The notes: generated by a model from the letters alone, not told the origin. A DNA stretch of 64,000 nt from Emmonsiellopsis sp. PD_33 (GCA_032988165.1 JANTQF010000019.1:167353-231352); one strand, 5' to 3'. Positions 34,186 to 46,970 are shown, numbered from the stretch's first letter. A program made the numbers and translations.

Positions 34186-35206
34186 GGGGATATAGAATAA
34201 GGATGAGAATTGCTGCATTTGCATCATAGCGGTTCCTTGTATTCTTTTTGCCTGTGCCATTTCTCCATCGTGTTTGGCAGTATTTCCGTTTTCTTACTAT
34301 CTCATGGCATTGCATATCACAACCTCCTGATTCTTGTCTATTACTGTCTTTCATTTGTCGGGTATAATATCTGCTGGTTAGCGAATTGGCAACACAATGC
34401 TGTGGGTATCAGCAGTAGTTGATACTGAGGCGTGATATAGACACTGGATACAGAGTAGATAAATGGACGATTGATATAGATGTGATATCGTGGAATTTGT
34501 GCAGAACCGGCGGCAACTTCGCTAGTGAACTATAAAGAGTCAAGCCTGTCAATAGCCCGCAGATAACGTGTTTCAGTATGCCCTAGTCCCTGCTGTGGGC
34601 GCTTCGCAATCCTCATCGGCCCAAGAGAGTGGACATCGACCCAGCAGTGAATCCTTCCTCATAGCAGGTGTGGACAGCAGCGCCAATCAGCAGTCCGCAG
34701 CGGTAATTATGTAATTTCGTAGTCAGCCACGCCTGCCCACCCCGGCCGGATCATCCCTGGCTCCGGGCCTGCGTGAATCTTCAACTTTCCGCAGGCGAAA
34801 AGACACCTCGCCGTGTCTGCTTGCGCTGATATCGCCGTCCTTCTTTGTCGCCCGCTGCGCCCTCGCCGTCTTCATCCCTACGCTGCACCCATATATCCGC
34901 CCCCGTCTGTCCGTCCGTCTCGTCGCTCCGTGGGCCCGCCCCTACGTTCGCTGAGTGCGGCCACAGCTTGCTTACATCCCTGGCTCGTGAAAAAGGGGGT
35001 TTGTTGGTGGCCCGTTTCTGCCACGGTCGATAGATAGCCCCGAGTCCCGTTGATCGGTGGGTGGAACTGGAACTGGAACTGGTATCTGGTTGGGGGACGT
35101 GAACCTCTGATTTCACAGGTGCCGGGCAGTTTGGGCTCTATTTAATTTGTTGTGGAACCGTTCTTGTTTTCTTCCGCCACATGCTGCTCGCGCTGGAGAT
35201 AGTATC
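34186..35206. other. Intergenic region, SDR 3' end to anp1 promoter
   Basis: No convincing gene. ORFs around 34,781-35,116 on both strands are GC-rich shadows without domains. The sequence should hold the terminator of the SDR gene and the promoter and 5' UTR of anp1. Confidence 0.5.
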
Positions 35207-36952
35207 ATGAAGGGGCATCAAGCCTTCTCCAACGGCTATACCGCCTATCCCCACGGGGAGAGCGGCACGTTTTCTATTTCTCCTCATAGGTGAGTTTCTC
35301 TGATAATCAATGCCGCGCTTGTGGAAATATGACTGGGAAGATGTTGAGGAATGAGCGCTATATTTTGTTGTTGGAGTTGGTTCGCTGATATGATCTCCCC
35401 CCCTTAAAGATTCCAACCTCGAACCCATTCCGCTATCCGTCGAAGACAGCAGCTGATACAGCGACTGTGTATCGTCGGCGGTGTCTCGTTTCTCATATTA
35501 TTCTTTATCTTCCCCTCCTGGCGAGCTGCCCTGCTGGGCACTTTATCCTTTGGCCTTTTCTCCTCAGTCGACGACTTCCAGCTAGAGACAGTACGATATT
35601 ATGACCTCTCGAATTTCCAAGGAACCGCCCGGGGCTGGGAACGGGAAGAAAGAGTCCTCCTCTGCACCCCCCTACGCGATGCCGCCTCCCATCTGCCCAT
35701 GTTCTTCTCGCACCTACGTAATTTCACATACCCGCACCACCTCATAGACCTCGCGTTCCTCGTTTCTGATTCGAAAGATAATACCCTCAACGTCCTCACG
35801 GACATGCTTACGGAGTTGCAGAATGATCCTGATCCTAAACAACCCTATGGAGAGATTTCGGTCATTGAGAAGGACTTTGGCCAGGTTGTCAAGCAAGATG
35901 TGGAGAGCAGACATGGATTCGCTGCACAGGCCTCTCGAAGAAAGCTCATGGCGCAGGCGAGGAATTGGCTGCTCAGTGCTACTCTGCGCCCAACACATAG
36001 CTGGGTCTACTGGAGAGATGCGGACGTGGAAACCGCTCCATTCACGATTCTGGAGGACTTAATGAGACATAATAAGGATGTGATTGTACCAAGTGAGTGG
36101 AATATTTCTACACGCACGCTACGCTCTCCGGCATATAACTAATCCTATTCTTAGACGTGTGGCGGCCGCTTCCCGACTGGCTTGGAGGAGAGCAACCCTA
36201 CGATTTGAACTCGTGGCAGGAATCGGAGACCGCGCTGGCTTTGGCGGACTCGTTAGATGAAGATGCCGTGATTGTGGAGGGCTATGCGGAATATGCTACG
36301 TGGCGGCCGCATTTGGCATATCTTCGGGATCCCTATGGAGATCCAGATATGGAAATGGACATTGATGGTGTTGGTGGTGTCAGTATCTTGGCCAAGGCCA
36401 AGGTCTTCCGCTCCGGTGTCCATTTCCCTGCCTTTAGCTTTGAAAAGCATGCCGAGACCGAGGCTTTTGGAAAGGTAATGCTCCGCCCCTATCTGTCTAC
36501 TTCTATGATCCATTCATCTAATCTCTTGCGTATAGATGTCGAAACGAATGAAGTTCTCCGTCGTTGGCCTCCCCCACTACACCATCTGGCATCTTTACGA
36601 ACCAAGTCTCGATGACATCAGACACATGGAGGAGATGGAGCGAGAACGCAAGGCCCGCGAAGCGGAAGAGAAAGAGAAAGCGGAGCGTGCCAAGTTTGTC
36701 CAGGAGCAGTTCAAGGACCCCAAGGCCGAGTGGGAGAAGGATGGCAAGGCCGTCCAGGATATAATCAACCAGGATAAACAGCAGCAGCAGCAACAGGCGC
36801 GCGCGGAGCTGAATGATAAGAATGCACCCCAGGGTGAGCAGGGGGGGAAACCACAGCAGGGTCAGGGCCAAGGCCAACAGGCGCCGCCGGCGGCGGCGAA
36901 TGGGGGTGACTCGTCACCTGTTGCTTCACCGAAGAATGAAGGAGGGCGATAG
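35207..36952 (+). CDS. anp1: Mannan polymerase II complex subunit Anp1 (alpha-1,6-mannosyltransferase)
   Basis: Exons 35,207-35,289, 35,410-36,092, 36,155-36,474 and 36,536-36,952 give 500 residues. All junctions keep frame. The protein is a type II Golgi membrane protein: a short cytosolic tail, one membrane anchor (about residues 47-63, VGGVSFLILFFIF), then the Anp1/Mnn9/Van1 glycosyltransferase domain. RDADVE supplies the metal-binding DxD (Asp231 and Asp233), and ESETALALADSLDEDAVIVEGYAEY is characteristic, here cited only by its flanks ESETALALADS and EGYAEY. The C-terminus (about residue 375 onward) is a charged, coiled-coil-like segment followed by a Gln/Gly/Pro-rich tail, as in filamentous fungal Anp1. 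It extends the alpha-1,6-mannan backbone of N-glycans in the cis-Golgi together with Mnn9-type partners. Confidence 0.93.
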
Positions 36953-38805
36953 CAGTCGATGATGTATAGATATTTTTACCTTTCTTGTTCTTTTAATGCT
37001 AGACTTGTGAGTTTTTACTTTTCCCCTTTCTTTTGTTGGTTAACAGATTCTGTTCTATTATCCACTCCTCCCTTCCTACTTACAAAACAAATCGAAATCT
37101 AATCCATCCTTCTTTTCCTCGTCTACTCCAGTTCTCCATTTAGATACCGAATACCTTCCTCATTTCTATCCCTTGGTTGAAAAACACTATCTATCCTCTT
37201 GATTTTATCTCCGCTAGATAAATAAGCAACGTATATTTCCATACTAGCTTGAGGAAAAGATATTTCTACCGCTTTTTCTTATTCTTTTTCTTTTCTTTTC
37301 GTTTTAGGGCGGAAACCATCAACTACATCCTTCTTGGCTCATTTTTTCCGTCATCATCATTATGTTTGTTGTTCTTTCCATGTCTAGCTAGCCTTGCTTG
37401 GTTTGATGTCTGTTGCTTCTTCATCGCATCATATATACAACAACTTTTGTGTTTTTTCAAAACCATGTCTGTTTCAGCCTGTTTCGATACTTGCTTGCTT
37501 GCTTGATTGATTGATTACTGCTACTATTATCAGCCCGGCTTGGTTACGTTTCTATCTGTCATCTATCTCCCTGCCTATCTTACCATTTATCCTGAATTCC
37601 TCGCCGATCCGTTCTCTCTCCTGACGATAGAACGAGCAGGTAGGGAAGTAAGATTGACCAGATTTTAATTTTTATATCTGTATTACTTATTTTATTCTTG
37701 ACTATTTTTACCGATTTTTTGAGACCTTGTTTCACTCCACCATCATCATCTATAATTTCATTCCCATCCTATATACAGTTCTTTTCTGTGCTTCGATGTC
37801 CCGGCGGCTGCGTTCTATTTCAAGTGTTTTATATTATTATTATGGATTTATTTCTCGCGATATGGGTATCTTACTTAATTCGTTGTGTTATACTTCTCTG
37901 TTTGTTCCTTTCGTTTTCTTTCGGGCTAATCTCTATGTTTTCCTGACGATATGAAGAAAAAATGCTTCTATTTCACATTTCAATATCCATAGATCTCATA
38001 GCTAGATAGCTAGCTACCAACGCAGCCACCCTAAGCCCGCCACCTGCGTCATGGTAAAGTCATCCTCCTTACAGAGTAGAGGAAAAAGGAAAAGGGAAAA
38101 ATAATCCCTGCTCATTCTTTTGTGGCGGATTGTCTCCATCTTCCTTGCTTACCCGTTTGGATTCATCTGGGCTGGTCTAGCCCAGCCAGGCCATACCTGG
38201 GCAGCTCTAGCTGGTATGCTTCCCTGCTTCTTCATGAGGTAATACTAGCACATACATGACGAGGAGGGGGAGGGCTGGCTGGTATATTTATAACAAGAGA
38301 TTATGTTTAGGAAATTGACTTACAGCTACATACATGGTTAATACACCCATTTCTCCTACATTTGTTTCCCCAAATTCTTAGCCCCTGCTAGACAAGTGAG
38401 ACCATCACCACCATCAATAATGATGCAATTCATCTCTCTTCCCATTCTCATGGAATTTCCCCCAACCTCCCGCTTACAGCTTTCCAGACAGCAATAAGAG
38501 CCAGTAGGCGATGTAGTGAACAGGCCGATGTGTTGCAGGTTTAAACTTCCTGGTCCCCCTTTTTAAGCTTAAACCACACTAGTCCGCTAACTGACTAGCG
38601 GCTCTTTAATCAACCAACCAATCCAAACTCTAAATCGTCGCGCCCTAGCCCGTCCTTACGCACACGCGCGCGCACGTCCCCCAGATCAGCAGAAAAACGA
38701 ACCCCGCGTCGACGACTTATGCATCCCATTCTCTCCCACTGCTCAGAAACACATAAGGAACAGCAAACTAACAAAGACCTTCAACAGGCCAATTGAACAA
38801 TAACA
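36953..38805. other. Long intergenic region between anp1 and dcc1
   Basis: About 1.85 kb without a supported gene. The first kilobase is rich in T and C on the plus strand with short ORFs of low complexity (for example 37,249-37,506). The part from 38,400 on becomes GC-richer and likely holds the dcc1 promoter. I saw no tRNA-like fold. Confidence 0.5.
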
Positions 38806-40218
38806 ATGACAAAGCCCATCGCCCGCAGTCTCGACTTCACACACACCCATCCCCAGCGAAACTTCAAGCTGCTCGAGCTGCCGCCGGAATTGGTTGAGTT
38901 GGTTACGGCGAAGGGGGTTGGGGATGGGGATGGGGATGGGGGTCAGGGCGTTAGGTATGTTATTTTATCTCTCCTAAACAAAACACCCCGTCAAATACAA
39001 AGCAAACACCCTCTAACTAACCCCCTGCATCTCCATCTCCAGACTCTCCCTAAAGTCCTCCCCCGCACCACCTTCACCTTCAACCTCAACCTCAGCATCA
39101 GCAACATCGACCCAATCCGCCTACGTAAACCTCTGCACCCCCACACAAACCTACATGATCCGCAACGTCCACTCGTCCAACTCCATCTACCTCATCACCC
39201 CCTCCCTGCGCACCACCAGCAGCGCAGAAGACACAGCCGCCGCGCAGGCGGGTATCGGCGTGTTGGATCGGAACGATTGCGTCACGGCCGTCGCGCAGTG
39301 TCATGCTACGCTGGAGCTTGTCAAGATTGATGGTGCTGGTGGTGGGAATGTGGTGGGGTGTTTGAAGGGGTTGGGGAGGGTGTTTGGCGGGGCGCAGGTT
39401 GAGGAGGAGGGGGCGGATGTGAGGATGGGTGGTGGGGATGGGGATGGGGTTACGGAGAAAGAGAGGGGTAGGGCTGTTAAGAGGATATTTGCTGATGTGC
39501 CGTTTTCGACGAGGGAGTGTGAGGTGGGTTGGGTTGAGGTGTGTGGGTTTGTGTATCCGGGGGAGAATGGTGGGGGGAAGTTGGTGGGGTGGTGGCCGTC
39601 GGCGGATGTGAGGCTTGAGGTGTGGAGGAGGATGGTGGAGGGGGCCGTGTTGCAGGGGATTGAGCTGGGGAGGCAGTTTTTGGTAGGCGATCTGTGGAGG
39701 GCGGTTGGGGATGATGATGGGGAGGGTAATGTGCCGTTCCCGAGGGAATTGGTTGAGGCGGTGGTTAGGAGGGTGATGGGGGATTCCGGGTCGGTGTTTG
39801 AGGAGCTTAAGTGTGAGTTGACGTGTGGATTTGGGTTGAATTGGGGATGCATTTGCTCATTGGTTTTTTTTTCTCTAGGGGCCAGCATTGATAAACAGGT
39901 TGCTGTGAGCTGGGTTGGCGAAACTTATCTAGAGGCTACGGCGCCTGATCCGACGCTTGCGATCAGTCGTGATAAGTTTTTGGATAGCTGGAAGGATCTA
40001 CTGCCTGAGGGATGGAGGGATGAAGCGACGTGGGATAATTTGAAGGTATTTGAGCTTCTTTACATCGCATGCCATATGGTATTGATGGCTCAGTGAGAAA
40101 ATCGCTAACATGAACGACACAGAATGGTTGCTTCCAATACCCCCAACCGACCACCGTTTGCTTCAAACCACGAACCGAAAACAAAAACACCCGCCCAGTG
40201 ATCAAAAAGAGGATGTGA
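38806..40218 (+). CDS. dcc1: Sister chromatid cohesion protein Dcc1
   Basis: Exons 38,806-38,954, 39,043-39,812, 39,879-40,045 and 40,123-40,218 give 393 residues. Diagnostic parts are LLELPPELVELV near residue 24, CTPTQTYMIRNVHSSNSIYL in the first third (the Dcc1 strand that threads through Ctf18-Ctf8), and the C-terminal winged-helix region (SWVGETYLEATA, then FLDSWKDLLPEGW). The last exon encodes QYPQPTTVCFKPRTENKNTR, where family members have a proline-containing FP strand. Dcc1 is a subunit of the alternative clamp loader RFC(Ctf18), which handles PCNA at forks during cohesion establishment. The central third contains a loose Gly/Asp/Glu-rich insert (GGGDGDG). It is convergent with the acetyltransferase gene downstream. 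Confidence 0.88.
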
Positions 40219-40440
40219 GGGGCTCAACGAAGGGAACGTAACTCGTGTCTCATATACAAAACAGCAAAAGGGCAAGTACGATAACGTCAGATAGCCAGCC
40301 GCCAGTAATTCTTCAAACATGCCTCCGCCCATTGGTCTATATGGATGGTAAAACACCCGCAGACGACCCCGCCCGAAAATGAACGATCGCACCAGCTATG
40401 GACAAAAAGGGATATCTGTACCACATCTACAAAACGTCCT

Positions 40441-41616
40441 TCAGCACCAGGCGAATTTCTCGTTCCAGTACCAGTCCGCACCATCACCCAGCCCGAGCTC
40501 CTTACCATTCCACTTCAGGCTGCATATGCTGTTCTTTTCCCTATGCTCGACTTCGGCTACCGGGTTCAGCATTTTAACGGCTTTTTGGATGACCGGAGTT
40601 GGGTTCCAGAGTTCCACATGGTCTCTACCCCATTCGTGAGCCTCAAGCTGAGCGCGATAGAGAATTGCGGCGAGCGCTTCGACGACAGATTTTTCTTCCG
40701 CCGGGGAGGTTGGTTCTTCATATTGTGTCCGCAGTATATACAAGACACCATCCTTTTGAGTGCTTCCAAAGTTTCGGTTCCAGCAAACAAAGACCTTGCG
40801 ATCCTCGACACAAGCGCCCTTTATCTTTGGTTCCCCTTTCTGAGGAAGTAAGATATTCGAGTAAAACTGTTCGCGCGCCCAGTGCCAGCTGAAGGTCGCA
40901 TAGTCTGGAAGAAACCCGACCTTGGCCTTGTTGGAGCCTTCGGACGCGGTCCGTAGGATTTCACGATACCGGTTCATGGCTGCGTCAGAGCACATGAGCT
41001 TTTTGACGTCATCGGCTTCCATATCCTTCACCAGACCCAAGTCGACCCCCGAAATACCCTGGTGGAAAGTCTCCTTCGAGACCGGAGCAAGAGTGAAGTG
41101 AGACGATGGGAAAGCCTTCCAGCCCCGCTCGGCATAGAAATTCTTCCCGATATCAGAATACAGAACCGAAAAGACACCCTTCTTCCTTATCGAATTCTCC
41201 TGCTGCCAGGTATCCAGCTTCTTCGCAAGCTCGGTTATCATGCGGCCGGCATACCCGCGCCGTCGAAACTCTGGTCGACAGAAAACGCTCCCGACGCCGT
41301 GGGCCAGGGTATCTTCGACAGTGCCGCCATGGGCTACCAACGCGTGTTTGCTAAAGGACTCGCAGCTACTGAGGATTGGGCGGTTGTCTGGTGGCAGGTT
41401 GCGGTCTACCAAGACCCAGCAGGTGACACGGCCGTCTTTGGTCATGTCCTGAGCGATAAGGTGGTTTTCTCGCTGAATGTACTGCTCGGAGCTGAGAGGC
41501 CCCCTCCATTCTAGACCGTTTGATTTGAGGCATTGGATCCGCTCTGCGGGCGTAGGGACGACGAGGACAAGCTCTGGAGAGTCCCCGAGGGGCATGGAGC
41601 AATCGGAGGACCCCAT
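40441..41616 (-). CDS. lyc1: Lyc1-type lysine N6-acetyltransferase (GNAT fold)
   Basis: A single-exon gene of 391 residues. The GNAT acetyl-CoA loop is at residues 113-126 (CRPEFRRRGYAGRM, giving R118-x-x-G121-x-A123), preceded by a beta-bulge region with GVGSVFCR. LYSDIGKNFYAERGWKAF is the second conserved GNAT strand-helix pair. The long C-terminal half (WNRNFGSTQKDGVLYILRTQ and onward) is typical of fungal Lyc1 proteins, which acetylate free L-lysine at the epsilon amino group in the first step of a lysine-degradation route. The assignment rests on length and architecture; a related GNAT with another small-molecule substrate is possible. It is convergent with dcc1 (222 bp between stops). 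Confidence 0.8.
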   Translation of the reverse strand: MGSSDCSMPLGDSPELVLVVPTPAERIQCLKSNGLEWRGPLSSEQYIQRENHLIAQDMTKDGRVTCWVLVDRNLPPDNRPILSSCESFSKHALVAHGGTVEDTLAHGVGSVFCRPEFRRRGYAGRMITELAKKLDTWQQENSIRKKGVFSVLYSDIGKNFYAERGWKAFPSSHFTLAPVSKETFHQGISGVDLGLVKDMEADDVKKLMCSDAAMNRYREILRTASEGSNKAKVGFLPDYATFSWHWAREQFYSNILLPQKGEPKIKGACVEDRKVFVCWNRNFGSTQKDGVLYILRTQYEEPTSPAEEKSVVEALAAILYRAQLEAHEWGRDHVELWNPTPVIQKAVKMLNPVAEVEHREKNSICSLKWNGKELGLGDGADWYWNEKFAWC

Positions 41617-42808
41617 AGTGTAGCTTTGATTTAGGTGTTGTTTTATTGGGAGGGTTATGAGGGGTTATTTTATTCCCGATAGTATGTACAGTACATATAT
41701 GCATGTACCGAACAGATAATCCTTTGAGTTAACAGAGAAATAAGCTGCGGCTCAGCGGGACAGAGAGTCTGTATATATAGATCACAAAATTGCAGCCGAG
41801 AGTCTGATTCGCGCAAATGACCGAAGCGTAGTGTCATGCCCCCGGTCGATGATGTCGTAGCCGGCGAGGTTGAGCTCCAGCCCCTGCATGCCCGGCCGCC
41901 GAGCGGCCCGATGGAAAGCGGCGCCATCCGGCAGTTCATGGCTGAGTCAGCGGCAGGGTGGTTCGCGGTCAGGTGACTTAGCCTTAGCGGCGGACAGTTT
42001 AGATGGCAGCTCCCTCACGTGATCCAACGTCTCCGGATTTTTGGGTTTGCATCAACGTCATGCGCCAGACCTCCGAACCTCCATCCAACCTTCACATCCG
42101 CCCGCAATCTCTCTCCTTTCCGCCATCCAGCTGCCATGCGGTTGTCGAGCCGGTGTCAAGCTCCAGAATGTGCTCGTAATTGGTTCTGCATTCCACTTTC
42201 TCTCATTCTCCTCCAGAGTCGCCTGCTGGGTGCTAGACAAAGAACGTCCTGCAAGGCTATCTCTCTGGGGAGCAAATGAATGATACTAATTAGATTGTCT
42301 TCTTCTCACTTCTGCTCTGGCATGCACTTGTTCATCGAACTATCTTTAACCTATTCCCAAGCTTCCGCCCACCGTGGTTCTCCTGCTCCCGAGTTCAAGG
42401 CCAAGCTGCAAAACCTTCCGGCACCAACCTTGTTATCCCCAATTCGGCCTTGTTGGGAGGTTTATTTGACTTCACAGCCAGTAATCTGGCTTCCAGAGCA
42501 GACGGACGCCATTGAGCGTTTCCTGATGAGTGAGTTTTGCACTTTGACTCCTATATAAAGCCTTTTTCCTCTTTGTCTTGAGCTATGAACTTCCGTCTTG
42601 TCACCCCTGAACTTCTGGGAGGTTTCCGATATCTACTATGTTGGTTGTTGTCGCCATTCAAGGGTGTTTCATCAATGGATTTCAGGAAATTTTCCGTCGC
42701 AGTCTTTGTTCTTTTTTGTGCTTGTTACTACTTTGATCGCAGATCAGCATGGGCGGTATTAAGAGCCTATCTAATCGCCTGCGCTAGGTACTATTGGATA
42801 ATTCCGCA
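41617..42808. other. Divergent intergenic region between lyc1 and the RBR ligase gene
   Basis: About 1.2 kb shared by two divergent genes. Small ORFs (for example 42,019-42,279) show no domain and are rejected. A TATATAAAG box at about 42,551 lies 255 bp before the RBR start codon, so transcription may start around 42,580 with a long 5' UTR. Confidence 0.45.
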
Positions 42809-45272
42809 ATGAAACGAAAACCCAGCGAGCACGAAATTATCGTACTGAGCAGCGATGACGAGTCGAACATTCCCCCAAGGGTAACCAGCCACCGTGGAAA
42901 CCTTAACAATGCACGTTCCGCCGACATCCTTCGCCCCTCCTCACAGACCCCCGCACAATCTACTCCCCAACCCATCGAAGATGGCCTATATGCTCGAATC
43001 GCAAATATTTTTCCAGCTATCAGCCTCGAATACGTTCAGGGGCTCTGCAAAAGCCACAGGAAATCTAACCAGGGGGATTCTGCGGAGATGGTGATTATCA
43101 ACGAGATCGTCAACGCGGGCACATATCCAAGGCAAGAGGACAGAAAGCGTCGAAAGCTATCTCATCCCACCGACAATGTGAAGAAAGCTTGGGGCCCCGA
43201 CGACGGGGTTCACCGCGACTATAATTACTATAAGCATGCGTAAGTGACTGCCCATTGCTGAGATGTGTGTTTAATTCGCCGCATTCACAGTTCCAACTTC
43301 ACCCATAGATTTGTTCTTTGAAAGATGGTATTTCATGGGAACTCCTTAATCCCCCCTCCCCCATCTTTATCCCCTTTTTCCCAAGTCAGAGTTAGCTTAC
43401 ATATCGCAGAATAACACTATTGAAGCTGGATTATCCGAGCGTCCCTACAAATTACATAGACACCATGTTACGCCGATATCTTTCGATCTTCGCGACGCAC
43501 GCTGAGCTGCACAAAGCAGAAAGCTCCTATGGAACCACAAAACCTCCTCCATACAAACGGCGGCCAGGGGCAGCTTATAATCCGCACCGAAACCCGGATA
43601 TTCCATCACTCAGTCGGAGTACCCGTCGGCGAACCGAACACGTCAACGAATTCCTAGATGCCAGGGAGGAGCGCCGGAAAACTGCAGGTGCTTTAAATCT
43701 CCCAATTCCCGAATTCCCAAGAGGGCTTTCACTAACCGGATATTAGATGCACAGCAGCAGGAAGCGGACGTTGCTAAACGCGAGGCCGAAAACGAGGCTA
43801 TATGTATTGCTAATGGGAATATTATGGAATGTCAGTGTTGTTACGCTGATGTCCCCATTAACCGTACAATACCTTGTACAGGAGAAGAACTCCACTTTTT
43901 CTGTTATGTCTGCGTCAAAACCAGCGCCGAAACGCAGGTTGGAATCATGAAATACGAAATAAACTGTATGGATATGAGCGGCTGCGCGGCTTCCTTTGAT
44001 AAAGCTTCTCTCACCAAAGCGATTGGCGATCCCCTGATTAAGAAACTAGAGGAGCTTCAGCAACGAGACGAGATTGCAAAAGCTGGAATTGAAGACCTCC
44101 ACGAATGCCCGTTCTGCGATTTCAAGGCCATCTGCCCCCCTGTCGAACAAGATCGTGAATTTCGTTGCGAAAATCCGGAGTGTAGGAAGGTCAGTTGTCG
44201 TCTTTGCAACTTGGCATCGCATATACCGAAGACTTGCGAGGAGGCCAACGACAAGAAGACTCCTGCTAGGCAAAAGGTCGAAGAAGCCATGAGTGAGGCC
44301 CTTATCAGAACATGCCCAAAATGCAAAGTCAAAATAGTCAAGGAGGATGGCTGCAACAAGATGAGTTGTGTCAAATGCCGTACGATGATGTGCTATGTTT
44401 GCAAAAAAGATATAACTAAGGAAGGGTATTCGCATTTTGGCCGAACTGCCGGTTCATGCCCCGTCCATGATCAGGGGGTAACTAGTCGCCACTATAAGGA
44501 GGTCTCTGACGCTCATAAAAAAGCCATGGAAGAGGTCCTCAAAGCTAACCCAGACCTGAAGGTGGACGACCTGACTGTCGACGCACCAACAAAGGAGAAC
44601 AATAGACACGTGGTACAATACCATCATGGTATCTATGGTCGGTATCCTGACGTGCAAGGAGGCATTGGCTTTGTTGCCAGGCACCCCCCGCCTATCGCGC
44701 ACTTTGCGCCCGAACCTATGGCAATAGCTCAGCCTCAGCCTAATCCTAATGGTATCCCAGCGGGAGGACCGGATCCTCACCCCCACGGTTTGAACTGGAT
44801 GCGTCAAGCGGAGGTGGCACCTCTTGCTAATCGACAGCAGGGAATTTTCCAGCCGCCCCAATTTCCAGCTCCTTTTCTAGGCGAGCGCTTCCCGATGTAT
44901 CGGGGACCGACAGCACAAGAAGTACAACGACCTCCTGGGATACCTCAGCAACAAGTTCCACACCATTACCAGCTCCGAGAGCGGAGGCAGCCTTATGTAC
45001 CTCCGGCTGCTAACGCGGTACCAGCAAACCGGCAATACTACGTCCAAGCACCCCCACCTCACTTCCATCAGGGGCTACAGCAGGCAGACCCTTACGCCAG
45101 GCCAGGCCTTGGCGGAGGGGTAGCATATGGGCCCAGAGCTCCCACGCAGTTTAATTCTCATATGCCCCTAGAGGCGCCATATCAAGTGGGTACCCAAACT
45201 CCAGGAAACCTCAATCCGGAACCACGCAACCGTGACCGCCGTGGGATCCGTACTAGCGGATGGTTGCACTAA
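42809..45272 (+). CDS. RNF216-like RBR E3 ubiquitin ligase, with apparent frameshift
   Basis: Exon 1 is 42,809-43,239; exon 2 starts at 43,410 after a 170-bp intron (GTAAGT donor) and runs to 45,272. The second exon is in frame to about 43,718, then must shift by one base to reach the main frame (ILDAQQQEADVAKREAE, then CQCCYADVPINRTI). The domains are RING1 (CQCC to FFCYVC), IBR (CPFCDF, CRLC) and RING2 (CPKCKVKIVKEDGCNKMSC), with the expected catalytic Cys encoded at 44,352-44,354. The GYSHF and CPVH pieces after RING2 resemble human RNF216/TRIAD3. The N-terminus has an acidic VLSSDDES motif that looks like a SUMO-interacting motif. The last 200 residues are Pro/Gln-rich. RBR enzymes carry ubiquitin on the RING2 Cys before passing it to the substrate. 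Confidence 0.85.
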
Positions 45273-46935
45273 ACAGTATCTCGCTGGCGGACGAGGGTTT
45301 GGACGGGAAATGGTGCTCCTTAGTGGTTCGATATCGGCAGAGAGATACAAAGATTAGGTGTTACTTTTTTTAATTGCTTCTTTCTTTTTGTTTCTTTTTT
45401 TTTCGGTGGCACGAAATCTTCTCGAAACCGTTTGGCTAAAGCGCTTTTTCCTCCTTCTTCACATGCATATTTTCGGTTTCTGGGTACAAAAACTTATACT
45501 CGATTTCCTTAATCTTTTTATCCGTTTGCCTTCCCTTCGATTCTTCTCTTTCCCCTCCCTTCCTTTTCTTTCAGGTTACATTCTTCATTAAGCAAGGCGC
45601 CCGGATCAGTGTTGATTTTCCTTCCTCATTCTTCTTCTCCTTAGAACTGCTTGGATTTCATTTTCCTCTTCAGTTTTGTTCCCTTTACTCTACATATGGT
45701 CTTTTAATGACGCTTGGATTTCTCATTTCCTTCCCTTTTTTACACTGGACAGGTGGGTTGGGAGTGTTGTCCTTCGGTTAGATATATTCTAGTTCATCAT
45801 ACATGAGGCTTGGTTTCCGGTCTATGCGCGGCTCTTTTTCCCGATTCTATCATCCCTCTCTCTTGCCTTCATGGAACCATCTGAACCCTTACTGCTGGAC
45901 TTCACCATCGCCCTAACACGTCGCTCAACATTCACTCCCCCCTTTTGGGAACACGACCAAATACAACCAATCAACAACCCCATGAACCCAAAATTCCCAG
46001 CAAAGATCAGCCTGCATCACCACCTTCCAACCAACCAATGGCCCCTCTCAACACCTCACCTCTCGAATCAATCAATCAATCAATCAATCAACCAATCCCA
46101 CCACCTCGACACCTCCACGACCCGGATCTACGGCGCTGATATGGAAACAATACAATCCCGATCCCCAACCAACCAATCGCCTCTGGAACCAAACAGTGAA
46201 ACCCCACTAATGACAGTAACAATCCTATCCCTTCCAGACAGACGAACTGACCTAAAAGGTTCCAGCCTGGCGAGGAGGGACAACGCTGTAGCACGGCGGA
46301 GGGCGAAGTTTGTTCGTTTTGGTATTATGGTTCGAGCTAGGGGTATGGGTATGTGCCGAAGAAACCGGCTGGGTAATGCATGGAATGGGTGAGGGAGAAG
46401 TGTGAGATATGTAAGACTGATGTCCCATTTAATGGAAGGGGATGGATGGAGGAAGAGGCTTACATGGTTTAGATAGACAGTGAAAAGATGCAGAGAGAGA
46501 AGAAAGAGCTTGAGGTTAGAAGAAGAAGCACAGGTAAAAAAAAAAAACTAATTAATTAATAAAAGAGAAAAGAAAAATAATATACTTGCTTACCTTACTT
46601 AATTATTTATATGGCTGTCATATGTAACTACTTAACTACTCCATCTTTGCAGCAGAGATCTTACCTTACTCACACCACACCGTCTGGGGGCGGCATAAAC
46701 CATTGATAAAAACCCCTCTACAGCACTGAATTCATCCAGTAACTTGACTAAAAATAACTCCTCTAACTCCCCCCCCGCCTCTCTCACCCCCTTTCCCTAC
46801 TATAATTAATTCCCATCTACTTTAATGTTTATTAGATAATGATAAGTTTCATGTTTAGAAATAATTCTATTCTTTTATTTTATATTCTCTCTCTATCCTC
46901 CCGTCCCACTATGCAGTAATACTATGTAGGCAATG

Positions 46936-46936
<1 letters not shown>

Positions 46937-46969
<33 letters not shown>

Positions 46970-46970
46970 T
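46937..46970. repeat. (ATT)n microsatellite
   Basis: About eleven TTA/ATT units in an AT-rich intergenic stretch. Confidence 0.9.

Noticed and set aside
39301..39888. 195-codon minus-strand ORF opposite dcc1
   Set aside because: Pro/Ser/Thr-rich mirror of the Gly/Val/Glu-rich dcc1 exon 2; no independent support.
45871..46392. 173-codon ORF in the intergenic region after the RBR gene
   Set aside because: Low-complexity Asn/Gln/Ser/Pro composition with SINQ repeats from an ATCA microsatellite; no domain or intron.
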